Notes: generated by a model not told the origin, from the sequence alone. Counted from the first letter of the stretch, positions 32,917 to 44,630 are shown. The stretch: DNA of 64,000 nucleotides from JACCSI01 sp963815285 (GCA_963815285.1 CAWFGB010000008.1:1302001-1366000), one strand, 5' to 3'. Translations and numbers: made by a program.

Positions 32917-34284
32917 ATGCGCCCGATCACCACGCTCGCAGCGGCGTTGCTTCTGATCACATCCTCGGCCACAGGCATCCAGCAGTCGCCGCCAGACAAG
33001 CCCAATGTCGTGTTGATCATGACAGACGATGCCGGGTATGCCGATACCGGCAGTTACGGCGCACCCGACATTCGCACACCGAATATCGACAGCCTCGCCC
33101 GGGATGGCGTCAAGCTCACGGATTTCTATGCCAATGCCATGTCATGCACGCCAACACGAGCCGGACTTATCTCCGGCCGATATCAGCAACGATACGGAAT
33201 CGAGTTCGTGTTACCGGCGCCAGGTCTTCCAGGTTCAGATCGGGGATTACCGCCCTTGGCGCATTCGCTGCCGCTGCTGATGAAAAAGAACGGATACGCG
33301 ACCGCGCTCGTTGGCAAATGGCATCTTGGTTACAAGCACGAGTTCTCGCCACGTGCTCACGGTTTTGACTTGTTCTTTGGCTACAAGAGCGCTGCGATTG
33401 ACTACTACACGCACTTCACCACTCGCCCGAGCGAAGGCGCACTGTTCGTCAGCGGGCAGCCGGATCTCTGGGAAGATGACGCGCTCATCGAACAGGACGG
33501 CTACATGACGGATCTCATCACGCGCAGGACCGTCGAGTTCATCAACCAGAATGCGACACGGCCGTTCTTTATCGACGTCGCCTTCAACGCCCCACACAGC
33601 CCGACTCAGCGACCCGATAATCCCGTACGCAATCCAGCGCCAGGCAGCGCTACGCGTGCCGACTATGCGGCGGTGATGGAGCGCGTCGATCGTGGCGTGG
33701 GCGAAATCCTGCAGACGTTGCGATCGCGGGGGCTGGAGCAGAACACGATTGTGATCTTCACCAACGACAACGGCGGAGTTGGGCTGTCACACAGCGCGCC
33801 GCTGTTTCACCGCAAGTTCTCGGCGTGGGAAGGTGGCATTCGGGTGCCGGCACTGATCCGGTGGCCGGGTCGGATCCCTGCAGGCACCGTTTCAACGCAG
33901 GTCGGCATTACGATGGATTTGACCGCGTCGATCCTGGCGGCGACGGCCACGCCGGTGCCATCGGATGCGCGACTCGAAGGTATCAACCTGTTTCCGATCC
34001 TCCAAAGGGACGCACCGGAGGTAGAGCGAACCTTATTCTGGCGCACCGCAGGGCCAAGTCCTGTGAACATGAACCAGAAGGCGGTTCGCAGCGGCGACTG
34101 GAAACTGATCTTCGATGGCGCGGTAACGCGAATCTTCCTGTTCAACGTGAAGGCTGACCCAGGGGAGCGCCAGGACTGGTTCGCGCGGCGGCAAGATATC
34201 GTACAGCGCTTGCAGCAGTTGCTCACTGAATGGGAACGCGATGTCGACGCCGAGGCGAAAGCTTTCGCAGCGACACTGCAATAA
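32917..34284 (+). CDS. Secreted sulfatase (formylglycine-dependent, Cys type)
   Basis: A 455-residue enzyme with a signal peptide (MRPITTLAAALLLITSSATG). VVLIMTDDAGYADTGSYG gives the calcium-binding Asp pair (37-38), and CTPTRAGLISGRYQ has Cys77 in the CxPxR motif that must be oxidised to formylglycine. GKWHLGYK and FIDVAFNAPHSPTQ are the other sulfatase signatures. It removes sulfate esters, probably from polysaccharides, outside the cytoplasm. No formylglycine-generating enzyme is in the window. I use the ATG at 32917, as the upstream extension lacks a signal. Confidence 0.92.
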   Translation: MRPITTLAAALLLITSSATGIQQSPPDKPNVVLIMTDDAGYADTGSYGAPDIRTPNIDSLARDGVKLTDFYANAMSCTPTRAGLISGRYQQRYGIEFVLPAPGLPGSDRGLPPLAHSLPLLMKKNGYATALVGKWHLGYKHEFSPRAHGFDLFFGYKSAAIDYYTHFTTRPSEGALFVSGQPDLWEDDALIEQDGYMTDLITRRTVEFINQNATRPFFIDVAFNAPHSPTQRPDNPVRNPAPGSATRADYAAVMERVDRGVGEILQTLRSRGLEQNTIVIFTNDNGGVGLSHSAPLFHRKFSAWEGGIRVPALIRWPGRIPAGTVSTQVGITMDLTASILAATATPVPSDARLEGINLFPILQRDAPEVERTLFWRTAGPSPVNMNQKAVRSGDWKLIFDGAVTRIFLFNVKADPGERQDWFARRQDIVQRLQQLLTEWERDVDAEAKAFAATLQ

Positions 34285-34537
34285 GTGTGGTCACGCTTGG
34301 TCCGAGCCCCAAACGAACTAAACGCCGAGGTCATCCAGTCACGATGATGACGCGCGCAAGACAGATCGCGACTGCGCCAGCGACGTAAATCCAGGATTTG
34401 AGGAAAATCGAAGGTGTCCGAGGCGGATCCGCACAGGATACCTTGACGGCTCAGTTGGATGCGGGTTCTGATTTGCGCGTGAGCGTAGATGTCCAGGGCG
34501 CACGCCACGGGGACGGATTCCCGCTCGAGGCTTCAGC

Positions 34538-35341
34538 ATGACGAATCACGACGGCGAGTTCTCGGACCTCTCTGAGGACAACCACCGCATCTGGGATAGC
34601 AACGCGATCTGGTGGGACGACCGCATCGGTGACGGCAACGAGTTCCAGACGCTGCTGATTGAGCCAGCGACCGAACGTTTGCTTTGCCCACAGACAGGCG
34701 ACACGATCCTCGACATCGCCTGCGGTGCTGGACGGTTCGCCCGGCGCATGGCCGACCTCGGCGCGCGCGTGCTGGCCTTCGATCAGAGCGAACAGTTCAT
34801 CACGCGTGCCCGCGAACGCACGCCGTCGTCTATGGCAATCGACTATCGCGTGGCGACCGTCGACACAATGGCCCCGGCCATCGCCGAAGTAACACCCGCA
34901 AACAAGGTGGTATGCACGATGGCCATCATGGACATGCCGGAGTTGATGCCTCTATTCATCGCGCTTCGGAACGTCCTCTCACCCGGCGGCATCTTCGTCT
35001 TCTCGGTCACTCACCCCTGCTTCCACTCGCCGGATGTCCAGCGATTTGCTGAGATCGGCGAGGAGAGCGGTGGACGTCACGTCACGCGGACCGGCATCAA
35101 GGTGTCGTCGTACCTGTCGCCGTCAGCGAGAAAGACGGAAGGGATCATCGGCCAACCCGAGCCGCAATGGTTCTTCCATCGGCCGTTGAGCCTGCTGTTC
35201 CGTCATGGGTTCGAGGCCGGATTCAGCATCGACGGACTGGAGGAACCGCGTCTCCCGCCGGCGGACGGAAAGCCGGGTGTGCGATGGAGCAACATGCCGG
35301 ACATTCCGCCGATCTTGGTCGTGCGTATGCGGCGGACGTAG
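34538..35341 (+). CDS. Class I SAM-dependent methyltransferase
   Basis: A 267-residue protein. TILDIACGAGRFARRMADLG is motif I, VLAFDQSEQFITRARERT motif II, VVCTMAIMDMPELMPLFIAL motif IV-V, and LSPGGIFVFSVTHPCF the post-motif region of Methyltransf_11/25 enzymes. The N-terminal NHRIWDSNAIWWDDRIGDGN is a lid seen in a group of methyltransferases of unknown substrate. It is cytoplasmic and stands alone, 253 nt behind the sulfatase gene. Confidence 0.88.
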   Translation: MTNHDGEFSDLSEDNHRIWDSNAIWWDDRIGDGNEFQTLLIEPATERLLCPQTGDTILDIACGAGRFARRMADLGARVLAFDQSEQFITRARERTPSSMAIDYRVATVDTMAPAIAEVTPANKVVCTMAIMDMPELMPLFIALRNVLSPGGIFVFSVTHPCFHSPDVQRFAEIGEESGGRHVTRTGIKVSSYLSPSARKTEGIIGQPEPQWFFHRPLSLLFRHGFEAGFSIDGLEEPRLPPADGKPGVRWSNMPDIPPILVVRMRRT

Positions 35342-35441
35342 ACCGCACGGTAGCGCCCACGCCCGATTAGGTCGGAGGCGGGAACCCCTTGACGGTCACC
35401 TTCTGGCGACGACGGCCGAGGTCCGCTGTCAGCACGCGAGC

Positions 35442-37049
35442 CTATAGCAGTCTCGCGATCTCGTCGTGCCCGCGCCTGATTGCCCACGCCAGCGGCGTGG
35501 CCCATGGCGGATCATCGGGCAGGCTCTTCGGCGCGCCACTTCGGAGCAGAAACTTGACCATCTTGAGCTGACCATACTTGGCGGCCCAGGCGAGCGGCGT
35601 GGAACGCAGATGCTCGTCCCGCGCGGTGAGATCGGCGCCAGACTTGAGCAGTTTCTTCGCCTCCCTCACATCGCCCCGCCGCGCCGCCTCGTGGAGCGGC
35701 GAGATGCGCAGCCAGTTGTGCGCGCGCGCTGGCCCGTCTTCATCGCTGTGTTCCTGCGCCGGCCTGGCGCCGTATGAAAGGAGCAACTGCTCCATGCGCT
35801 TGTCGGGGCGAAATTCCCGCGAGACCCACAGCGCATCGCCCGAGCTCTCGACCGGCGGATTCGGAAAGGCCCCGCGCTCGAGGAGGAGCTTGGCAATGTC
35901 GTGATGTCCGTGAAAGACCGCCGAGTAGAGCGCCCTCCCCTTCGGCGCATACTGCTCTTCGGGCAGATTGGGATCAGCGCCGTGATCGAGAAGCAACTGC
36001 ACGATGTCCATGCGCCCGACCGCAGCGGCATTTGCCAGCGCCGCGCCCGCGGCGAGGTAGTAGCCCTCGTGCTCCCCAACCCGGTTTGCCACTGACGGAT
36101 CCTGCCGGAGCAACTCGCGTACACGCTCGATGTCGCCCGTATGACACGCAGTCGGTAGATCGATGAACGCGCCGCGCGCCTTGAGGTGGGCCATGACTTG
36201 TGCGGGAGTCACCGGCCAACTGCGTGGCACATCCCGCCAGCCGCGATGGAAGTAGTCGCCGTTGGTCAGGTGAATCGGCCGGGCGCCGTCCATCCTCTGA
36301 GCATTGATGTCGGCGCCGCGCCGCAGCAACTCGTCGATCGCGTCGAGCTGCCTCGTCATCGTCGCCCAGTGGATCGGCTGGTTGGATCGCTGGTCGCCGT
36401 TGCCGACACGCTCGGGCTGAGCATCGAGCAGCGCGCCCATCCGCTTCAGGTCGTGATCGCGCAGCGCCAGCGCGACCGGCTCGCCCTTCGGCGAGGCGTT
36501 GAACCTCGTTTCGAGGGTGTCTGCCAGCATCCGCTCCATCTCGGCGTAGCCCCGATCGCGCGCGATCTCGAGCGGACTATCGTCCAGCCAGAGATCGATC
36601 GGGTTGCAATCCCGCTCGAGCAGGAATCGCGCGACGTCGATGCGGTTCTCGCGCACGGCGAAATAGAGTGGCTTGCGATACTCGTAGTGCGCCCGCACCA
36701 GCGACGGATCCTTTGCGATGAGCGCTTGTACGTGTTTGAGATCCCCTGCCGCGCAGGCCTGAAACAGCGCCCACACGTCAGTGCCGAGCCCGGGCGACCA
36801 CAGGAGCTTCTGATCGGATTTCAGCTCGGCTGGTTGCAACATGCGGCGTTCCGGCTGGATGGATTCGACGTAATGGACCAGCGTCGGCCAACTTTCGAAA
36901 CCGTACTCGCGCGCGAGCGCGTGTTGCGCCGCGGCCAAACTCGTCGAGGGATCGGCGGTGCGCAGCTGGTCGAGATGTTCCTTGGCTTGCTTCCGGAGCT
37001 GCTCGAGCGACGGACGTTCCGGCAGACGCCGGTGAGAGGGAACGGACAT
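35442..37049 (-). CDS. Ankyrin-repeat protein
   Basis: A 535-residue cytoplasmic protein from the ATG at 37049 (AGGAG site 6 nt upstream). The N-terminal PSLEQLRKQAKEHLDQLR and LAREYGFESWPTLVHYVE is a short module that often precedes bacterial ankyrin arrays. At least nine ankyrin-type repeats follow, for example GRMDIVQLLLDHGADPNLP, GHHDIAKLLLERGAFPNPP, GDVREAKKLLKSGADLTA and GQLKMVKFLLRSGAP. It is probably a protein-binding scaffold. No partner gene is obvious, and the reading frame is intact. Confidence 0.88.
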   Translation of the reverse strand: MSVPSHRRLPERPSLEQLRKQAKEHLDQLRTADPSTSLAAAQHALAREYGFESWPTLVHYVESIQPERRMLQPAELKSDQKLLWSPGLGTDVWALFQACAAGDLKHVQALIAKDPSLVRAHYEYRKPLYFAVRENRIDVARFLLERDCNPIDLWLDDSPLEIARDRGYAEMERMLADTLETRFNASPKGEPVALALRDHDLKRMGALLDAQPERVGNGDQRSNQPIHWATMTRQLDAIDELLRRGADINAQRMDGARPIHLTNGDYFHRGWRDVPRSWPVTPAQVMAHLKARGAFIDLPTACHTGDIERVRELLRQDPSVANRVGEHEGYYLAAGAALANAAAVGRMDIVQLLLDHGADPNLPEEQYAPKGRALYSAVFHGHHDIAKLLLERGAFPNPPVESSGDALWVSREFRPDKRMEQLLLSYGARPAQEHSDEDGPARAHNWLRISPLHEAARRGDVREAKKLLKSGADLTARDEHLRSTPLAWAAKYGQLKMVKFLLRSGAPKSLPDDPPWATPLAWAIRRGHDEIARLL

Positions 37050-37317
37050 GACGATCTCCTTTCGGATATCGCCCGCGTCCGCTCGACGGGCTGAAAGAAG
37101 ATCGTAGATTGTCACCGAGGCCTGGCTCAGGTGGGCTCAGCCCTTCCCGCGGACGGGGTGCGTCCTGTCACGCGAGGCCATTGTAGGTACGATGGACGGG
37201 CGGGTCAACTGCACAGCGAGCGGGCTTGCGTGGCGGCAGGTTGCACGACCTCAGCTTCACGCCGCCTGGTGCCTGACGCCTGGGGGATCTCTTCACAAAC
37301 CGTCGATACTCGATGAC

Positions 37318-39711
<2,394 letters not shown>

Positions 39712-39762
39712 GCGAGCCCGCGTCCGGACGCGGACCGGCGACAGATCGACCGATCGCCGGGT

Positions 39763-39802
39763 CGGCTCACGGATCGTGGCGGAAGTCGTCCAGAGTGGCG
39801 AC
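39763..39802 (+). repeat. Dispersed ~40-bp repeat, copy C (degenerate)
   Basis: Reads GGCTCACGGATCGTGGCGG then AAGTCGTCCAGAGTGGCGAC. It lies in the 190-nt gap between the UvrA-like gene and the ArsR gene. Confidence 0.6.
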
Positions 39803-39902
39803 CTTCGCCCGCCGCGATCGGCCTCAAGACCGACGAGGTCGCCGTACTTCCTTCTTCAGCGTGGCGTTCGTTGACATGATGCTCCTTCGCGCGGCGCCAG
39901 AC

Positions 39903-40238
39903 TCAACGGCGCCTGCGGCGCGCGCGCTTACCACGCGCGATCTCAGTCGCCAGGGCCTCGAGCCGCGGGCCCCAGAAGCGCCGGAACGGCTCCAGCCAGG
40001 CGTCGACCTCGGCCAGCGGGCGCGTGTCGACGGCATAGACACGGCGCGTCCCCTCGGCACGCACCGTCGCGAACCCGCTCTCCCGCAAGACCTTGAGTTG
40101 CTGCGACACCGCCGACTGGGTGATGCCGAACTCCCGCGAAATGACCTCAACGACCTCACCGGACGCATGCTCGCTCTCGACCAGGATCTCCAAGATGCGC
40201 CGCCGAACCGGATCGCCCAGGATTTCGAACGCGTGCAT
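39903..40238 (-). CDS. ArsR-family transcriptional regulator
   Basis: A 111-residue winged-helix protein from the ATG at 40238, which shares its A with the TGA of the SRPBCC gene. MHAFEILGDPVRRRILEILV is the N-terminal helix, FGITQSAVSQQLKVLRESGF the recognition helix, and VRAEGTRRVYAVDTRPLAEV the wing. No metal-binding cysteines are visible. This kind of ArsR is usually co-transcribed with an SRPBCC (AHSA1) protein, as here. It probably represses its own operon through the palindrome at 40915-40938. Confidence 0.92.
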   Translation of the reverse strand: MHAFEILGDPVRRRILEILVESEHASGEVVEVISREFGITQSAVSQQLKVLRESGFATVRAEGTRRVYAVDTRPLAEVDAWLEPFRRFWGPRLEALATEIARGKRARRRRR

Positions 40239-40867
40239 CAGGATCCCGTGTAGAACGCGATGGTCCGCTCGGCCTTCGCGCGTGCCTCGTCTGGGTCCTC
40301 GCCCGATGCGGCGTGCGCGGCGCCCCACGCTTCACCGCTCTCGCGCAGAAACGCCTTCCCCTCGCTCGACGTCGTCCACGCCTCGAAGGCCGCGGGGTCG
40401 AGCTGAACTGCCGGATTGAGCAGGTGCCGTTTCAAACCTTCGAGCGCGAGATCCCAACCGATCCCCACGGCACCCGGACCAAACTGCTTCAGGTGTTCTT
40501 CGCCGATCCCATCTTTGTGCGCGATGTGCTCCAGCGTGAGCCGCGCTTTCGGCCCGTCGGGCGCGAGGCGGAGGTTTACCCAGCTCGTGCCTCCCATGAT
40601 CTCCCACGTCAGATCGAGCGCTTCGGGACGCTCGCAGCGGGTGATGGTGCCGCCCGCGTTGCCCTTCAGCTGATACCGACCTCCGAGCTTCAGGTTGCCC
40701 TCAACGGGGAGGAACCAGCGGGCCAGCCGCTCCGGCTCCGTGACCGCATCCCACAGGTCATCGACCGTGGTGTCGTAGGTGCGGATCGCGACCGCGACGA
40801 GCGCGGGCTTGTCCAGGTACTCGCGGTTCTCCACGCGACGAAACTCTGCTTCGAACACGTTTCCCAT
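40238..40867 (-). CDS. SRPBCC/AHSA1 domain protein
   Basis: A 209-residue protein from the ATG at 40867 (GGAGG site). VAIRTYDTTVDDLWDAVTEP, ERLARWFLPVEGNLKLGGRY, and LTWEIMGGTSWVNLRLAPDG follow the Bet v 1/AHSA1 fold, which binds hydrophobic ligands in a cavity. C-terminal helices with GWDLALEGLKRHLL are typical. It is the first gene of an operon with ArsR, and the two reading frames overlap by one base. Ligand unknown. Confidence 0.9.
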   Translation of the reverse strand: MGNVFEAEFRRVENREYLDKPALVAVAIRTYDTTVDDLWDAVTEPERLARWFLPVEGNLKLGGRYQLKGNAGGTITRCERPEALDLTWEIMGGTSWVNLRLAPDGPKARLTLEHIAHKDGIGEEHLKQFGPGAVGIGWDLALEGLKRHLLNPAVQLDPAAFEAWTTSSEGKAFLRESGEAWGAAHAASGEDPDEARAKAERTIAFYTGS

Positions 40868-40914
40868 AGCAGTCCTCCAGGTCCGGCGCTGCAACGCAGA
40901 TTGCAGGCGTTACT

Positions 40915-40938
40915 AATATTAGCACATGCTAATATTAT
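40915..40938. promoter_or_regulatory. Perfect 24-bp palindrome, probable ArsR operator
   Basis: The arms TAATATTAGCA and TGCTAATATTA flank a CA centre, 47 nt upstream of the SRPBCC start codon. ArsR dimers typically bind AT-rich inverted repeats of this size over their own promoter, so autoregulation is likely. Confidence 0.75.
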
Positions 40939-40983
40939 CCCTTTCCACCGCTTTCGATTCACGACGGCCGGCAAGAACAAGGA

Positions 40984-41559
40984 CTAGAAGAGGTACGGGA
41001 TGATCAACTTCGTTTGTCTTCTGTAAAGCACGTAGCGCTCGCCGAAGTTGCGGCTGAGAAGCGTCTCTTCCGCGCCTGCGCGCCACGCGAAGGTCGGGAC
41101 AATCCCGACCAGCACGATCAAACCGGCGAACCAGCTGCTGAAAGCGAGCGCTTGGCCCAGAGCAAGCAGGATCAGGCCGAGGTAGATAGGGTGGCGCACG
41201 AGGCGATAGGGACCGGTCGTGACGAGCCCTGTGCTGTGATCTGTCTTGGGCAGGAAGCTCCACGCCGCACCCAGCTCGGCCCGTGATCTGAGAACGAGGG
41301 CGACTCCCGCGACCGCGAGGAGGCACCCTGTCATCGCCAGCGGCAACGCCAGCGAAGCCTTGGAGCTGCCGGAGAAAATCAGCAGCGAAGGGAAGAACAC
41401 GCCGAAAGCGGCGAGGTTGGCCACGACGGGTGCCCGGGCAGCGCCACTCTGACGTGCTGGCGTCTCGGTTTCTCTACTTCGCTTGCTGATGCGAAGGATC
41501 ATGGGTCCCGCGAAGGCGAGCAGGGAAACTGCGCGGAGAACCATGACGAGTGTCGACAT
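40984..41559 (-). CDS. Isoprenylcysteine carboxyl methyltransferase (ICMT) family membrane protein, copy 1
   Basis: A 191-residue protein with about five membrane segments. GPYRLVRHPIYLGLILLALG is the conserved substrate/SAM-side motif of the ICMT/PEMT-like family, and AEETLLSRNFGERYVLYRRQ is the C-terminal signature. Bacterial members methylate small lipophilic or sulfur compounds, or their function is unknown. It is the last gene of a three-gene membrane cluster under MarR; the VTT gene stop lies 4 nt before its start. Confidence 0.85.
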   Translation of the reverse strand: MSTLVMVLRAVSLLAFAGPMILRISKRSRETETPARQSGAARAPVVANLAAFGVFFPSLLIFSGSSKASLALPLAMTGCLLAVAGVALVLRSRAELGAAWSFLPKTDHSTGLVTTGPYRLVRHPIYLGLILLALGQALAFSSWFAGLIVLVGIVPTFAWRAGAEETLLSRNFGERYVLYRRQTKLIIPYLF

Positions 41560-41562
41560 TTC

Positions 41563-42187
41563 TTAGTGCGCCCGTAGCCGCATGACGTAGAGCGCGATGG
41601 GGAGCAACAGAATGGGGAGAACATAGCTGACGAGCGAGGGCCAGGACCGGCTGATCGGCCCAGCCGGCACCGATCGCCGCAAACGCAAACGCCGTGGGCA
41701 CGCTGCCAATCGTTAGCGCGGCGATGAATTTCCGCATGGGCATACCGGCAAGGCCGGCGAGAAAGACCATCGCCTCAGGAACGCTGTACGGAAGGCTCCG
41801 GGTCACCACGATCGCCCAGACACCGCCGCGCTCAAATAAGCTCTCCATCTTGCGCAGAGACTGACGCCCAACGACGAGCTGTACAGATCGCCGTGCGGAG
41901 GTCAGCATCAGCAGGTAGCCGAGAAGGCCACTGGTGATCAGGCCGAGGCTGCCTAGCAGTCCGCCGAGCCAGCTCCCGTAGATGATCCCGAGGGCGGCGA
42001 TCACCGCCGTCTGCGGGATCGGCAGCACAAGATCGGCCCAGATGAGGCCAACGCCCACTGCCCATGCCCAACTCCCCCAATTTCGGAGCGAGAGCACGGC
42101 GTTGTTGGCGTCCTCGGGTGTGGGGATCCTCGCGCAGGAGACGAACGCGAGCGCCAGAACGCCGATCACGACCAGGGCTGGTCTCAC
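41563..42187 (-). CDS. VTT-domain (TVP38/TMEM64, DedA-like) membrane protein, frameshifted near its end
   Basis: The frame starts MRPALVVIGVLALAFVSCAR and holds VLPIPQTAVIAALGIIYGSW, GLLGSLGLITSGLLGYLLM and VTRSLPYSVPEAMVFLAGLA, the VTT/SNARE-associated membrane core. After AGWADQPVLAL one extra base near 41637 shifts it; the restored frame gives LVSYVLPILLLPIALYVMRL and stops at 41563, four bases before the next gene. Without the repair the frame runs on into the neighbour to 41474. VTT proteins include undecaprenyl-phosphate and lipid flippases. It is in operon with two ICMT-like genes. Confidence 0.78.
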
Positions 42188-42243
42188 TTCTGTCTCCGAG
42201 CGCGCATGGCTGGCTCGCCGAGATCAGGGCTCTTGTCCGACGG

Positions 42244-42735
42244 CTACAGCCAGCGGCGCACGCGGGCCTTGTAGTTGCGGTAGGCGTCGCCGAACCGCCG
42301 TTCCAGGTATGCCTCCTCGCGCGCAACGACACCGTAGCGGATCGTGATGGCCAGCGGCAGCAAGAGCAGCAAGACCCAGGGGCTTCGCACGGCCACGCCG
42401 ATACCGCCGTAGAGGAGAAACAGACCGAGATAGATGGGATTGCGGCTCCACCCGTGAATGCCGGTCGTGACCAGGGCGCGGGTCGGCTCGTTCGTGCGCA
42501 GTGGCGTCGCCGACCGAGCGAAATTGCGAATACCTGCAGCCGCGAGCGCGAGACCGATGAGGACCAGGCAGCTAGCGACCGTCCACTCTGAGTCGCCCGC
42601 CGGAGCCGTCAACGGCAACAGGCGATCCGAGACGAAGCCGAGCAGAAGAGCGGCGAGAAAAAGAATTGGCGGTCGCGCGATGACGCCCGCGATTGCGGCG
42701 TCGTTCACCTGTGGCCCAGCCGGGTTCGTGCCCAT
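42244..42735 (-). CDS. ICMT-family membrane protein, copy 2
   Basis: A 163-residue protein from the ATG at 42735 (GGGAGG site). Four membrane segments, ALVTTGIHGWSRNPIYLGLF as the family motif, and EEAYLERRFGDAYRNYKARV at the end. It is more distant from copy 1 (the PYRLVRHP motif reads IHGWSRNP). It is the first gene of the cluster; its start lies 44 nt from two palindromes shared with the divergent MarR gene, so it is probably under MarR control. Confidence 0.85.
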   Translation of the reverse strand: MGTNPAGPQVNDAAIAGVIARPPILFLAALLLGFVSDRLLPLTAPAGDSEWTVASCLVLIGLALAAAGIRNFARSATPLRTNEPTRALVTTGIHGWSRNPIYLGLFLLYGGIGVAVRSPWVLLLLLPLAITIRYGVVAREEAYLERRFGDAYRNYKARVRRWL

Positions 42736-42778
42736 CGCTTCCTCCCGCAGACGCTGGAAGGCGCAGAGATACGTCACA

Positions 42779-42824
42779 TGACAACTAAGGTGTCATTTTG
42801 CCATGTTGACAACAAGGGTGTCAA
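42779..42824. promoter_or_regulatory. Two tandem operators between marR-like gene and membrane cluster
   Basis: TGACAACTAAGGTGTCA (42779-42795) and TTGACAACAAGGGTGTCAA (42806-42824) are two near-identical inverted repeats (TGACA-TGTCA) with centres about 28 bp apart. They lie between divergent genes, which is the usual place for MarR binding. The first overlaps the ATG at 42778, which argues that the gene starts further downstream. Confidence 0.65.
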
Positions 42825-42843
42825 TAACGAAACTGCTCAAGCG

Positions 42844-43347
42844 ATGGGACGGAAGTCAATGCCTACGGCACCACACAGGAAAGCGCCACGCCCAATCGAC
42901 AGCAAGGGCGAGGCAATCGCCGAGCTGATGCTCGACGTGGCTCAGTTCTTCTTCAGGATACGGGCCGTCGGTCAGAAATCCGGGTTGATCACCAGCTGGG
43001 GCGGCGGTGCGTTTGGCTTCATGCGGAGCCTCGCGCTGCTTGGTCCACTGACCGTGCCGCAGATCGCGCAGATGCGACCGACCAGCCGCCAGCGTATGCA
43101 GCGGCTGGCGGACGAGCTTGCGGCCGAAGGGCTCGTGCACTTCATCGACAACCCGAAACACCTGCGCTCGAAGCTGGTGCAGCTAACGCCAAAGGGCGAG
43201 AGGCGCTACAGCGACTTGAACGCACGCTTTCTTGCGATCGCATCCACCTTGGGCGCCGGTCTCAGCGAAGGAGACATCCGCCGAACCGGGCAGATCGTGC
43301 GGCGCCTGAGCGATGAGGTGAACGCGCGTTCGGAGTGGCCGTCGTAA
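42844..43347 (+). CDS. MarR-family transcriptional regulator
   Basis: About 167 residues with the MarR winged helix: GPLTVPQIAQMRPTSRQRMQ (recognition region), RLADELAAEGLVHFIDNPKH, and RSKLVQLTPKGERRYSDL (wing). I start it at the ATG at 42844 because the frame-internal ATG at 42778 lies in an operator; the ATG at 42859 has the better GGA-type ribosome site and is also possible. It is divergent from the ICMT-VTT-ICMT cluster, which it probably controls. Ligand unknown. Confidence 0.85.
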   Translation: MGRKSMPTAPHRKAPRPIDSKGEAIAELMLDVAQFFFRIRAVGQKSGLITSWGGGAFGFMRSLALLGPLTVPQIAQMRPTSRQRMQRLADELAAEGLVHFIDNPKHLRSKLVQLTPKGERRYSDLNARFLAIASTLGAGLSEGDIRRTGQIVRRLSDEVNARSEWPS

Positions 43348-43452
43348 TCTTTGCGCCACGCCATCCGCGTCAGGCCTGGATGTGCGCATGCGTCAATGAT
43401 GACGCTGGCTCATTTCAGGAGGCATGCCACCGGCCGTGCGCTCGGACTGTGG

Positions 43453-44460
43453 CTACGGGCTCGGGAGCGATCGCGGTAGGTCGAACCATGGGAGCACGCT
43501 GTTTTCGAAGCGGGTCATGGCGCAGATCCGGTCGCCGGTGAGGGTGAGGACGTAGAGGCCGATCCCGTGGCGGATGCCGGTTGGAGCGCGCAGGTAGGCT
43601 CCGAATGCTGGCTGACCGTTGGCTCGCGTCGGCACGAGGTCGAACCTCCGGCCCGCGCGGAACAGGCTGGCGCAGAAGCGGGCCACGATGTCTCGGCCCT
43701 CATATTCGAACGGCATCGGTGGCATCGAGATGAAGACGTCGTCCGTTAGAAGGGCCACCAGCGCGTCGAGATCGGCGGACTCCCACGCGCTGACGAACCT
43801 CGCCACGATCGCTTGCTCCGAAGGAGAGTCGGGAGCGGGAGCCGGTTCGCGATCGGCAGTCGGCGGCAGCCGGCGCTGCAGGCGGGCGCGGGCCCGTTTG
43901 AGGGCGCTGTTGACCGATTCGACGGTCGAGTCGAGCATGTCGGCCACCTCGTTCGCGTGGAATCCGAGGACGTCGCGCAAGATGAGGACGGCGAGCGGGC
44001 GAGGCGGCAGGACCTGAAGGGCGGTCACGAAGGCCAGCGAGATCGCTTCGGTCCGTTCGTAGCGGGCCTCCGGGCCGAGCGGCACGTCGATCGCGCCCTC
44101 GAGGAGGGCGTCCGGAAACGGCTCAAGCCACACGACTGCACCGAACCTGGTCGGCTCGGGCGGTTCAACCTTGGGCACGTCCCACTCCTTGGCGGGTCGT
44201 CGGCTGGCCGAGCGACGCATGTTGAGGCACCGGTTGGTGGCGATCCGGTAGAGCCAGGTGCGGAGCGAGGCGCGTCCCTCGAATCCTCCGAGGCCTTGCC
44301 ACGCGGCCAGCAGCGTTTCCTGCAGGGCGTCCTCCGAGTCCTGGAAGGAGCCGAGGATGCGGTAGCAGTGCACCTGCAGCTCGCGACGGTACGGCCCAGT
44401 CAGCTCCCGGAATGCCTCGCTGTCGCCGGCTCTCGCTCTGGTGATCAGGTCAGTTGTCAA
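43453..44460 (-). CDS. ECF-type RNA polymerase sigma factor with C-terminal SnoaL-like domain
   Basis: A 335-residue protein from the TTG at 44460, behind a GGAGAG site. Sigma region 2 holds VHCYRILGSFQDSEDALQET and SLRTWLYRIATNRCLN; region 4 holds LQVLPPRPLAVLILRDVLGF and VNSALKRARARLQRR. An NTF2/SnoaL-like domain (about 215-335) with VARFVSAWESADLDALVALL follows, as in the TIGR02960/SigJ-like group, where this domain replaces a separate anti-sigma factor. A longer frame to 44697 crosses into the promoter region of the divergent SDR gene. Confidence 0.88.
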   Translation of the reverse strand: MTTDLITRARAGDSEAFRELTGPYRRELQVHCYRILGSFQDSEDALQETLLAAWQGLGGFEGRASLRTWLYRIATNRCLNMRRSASRRPAKEWDVPKVEPPEPTRFGAVVWLEPFPDALLEGAIDVPLGPEARYERTEAISLAFVTALQVLPPRPLAVLILRDVLGFHANEVADMLDSTVESVNSALKRARARLQRRLPPTADREPAPAPDSPSEQAIVARFVSAWESADLDALVALLTDDVFISMPPMPFEYEGRDIVARFCASLFRAGRRFDLVPTRANGQPAFGAYLRAPTGIRHGIGLYVLTLTGDRICAMTRFENSVLPWFDLPRSLPSP

Positions 44461-44630
44461 CAGTCTCTCCAGTATCGACACCGGCCGACGCGCAATCTGG
44501 GCTTGTCCACCGCAGCGCGCAGCGCGAAGGTGGGCGCAGAACGCGCGCCCAGTTTCTCGACGTCGTGGTGTCTGCATCTGTGACAGCTCGGATCGCCCGG
44601 GCGTCGGCAGATGCCGAAAGGAAACCAGAG

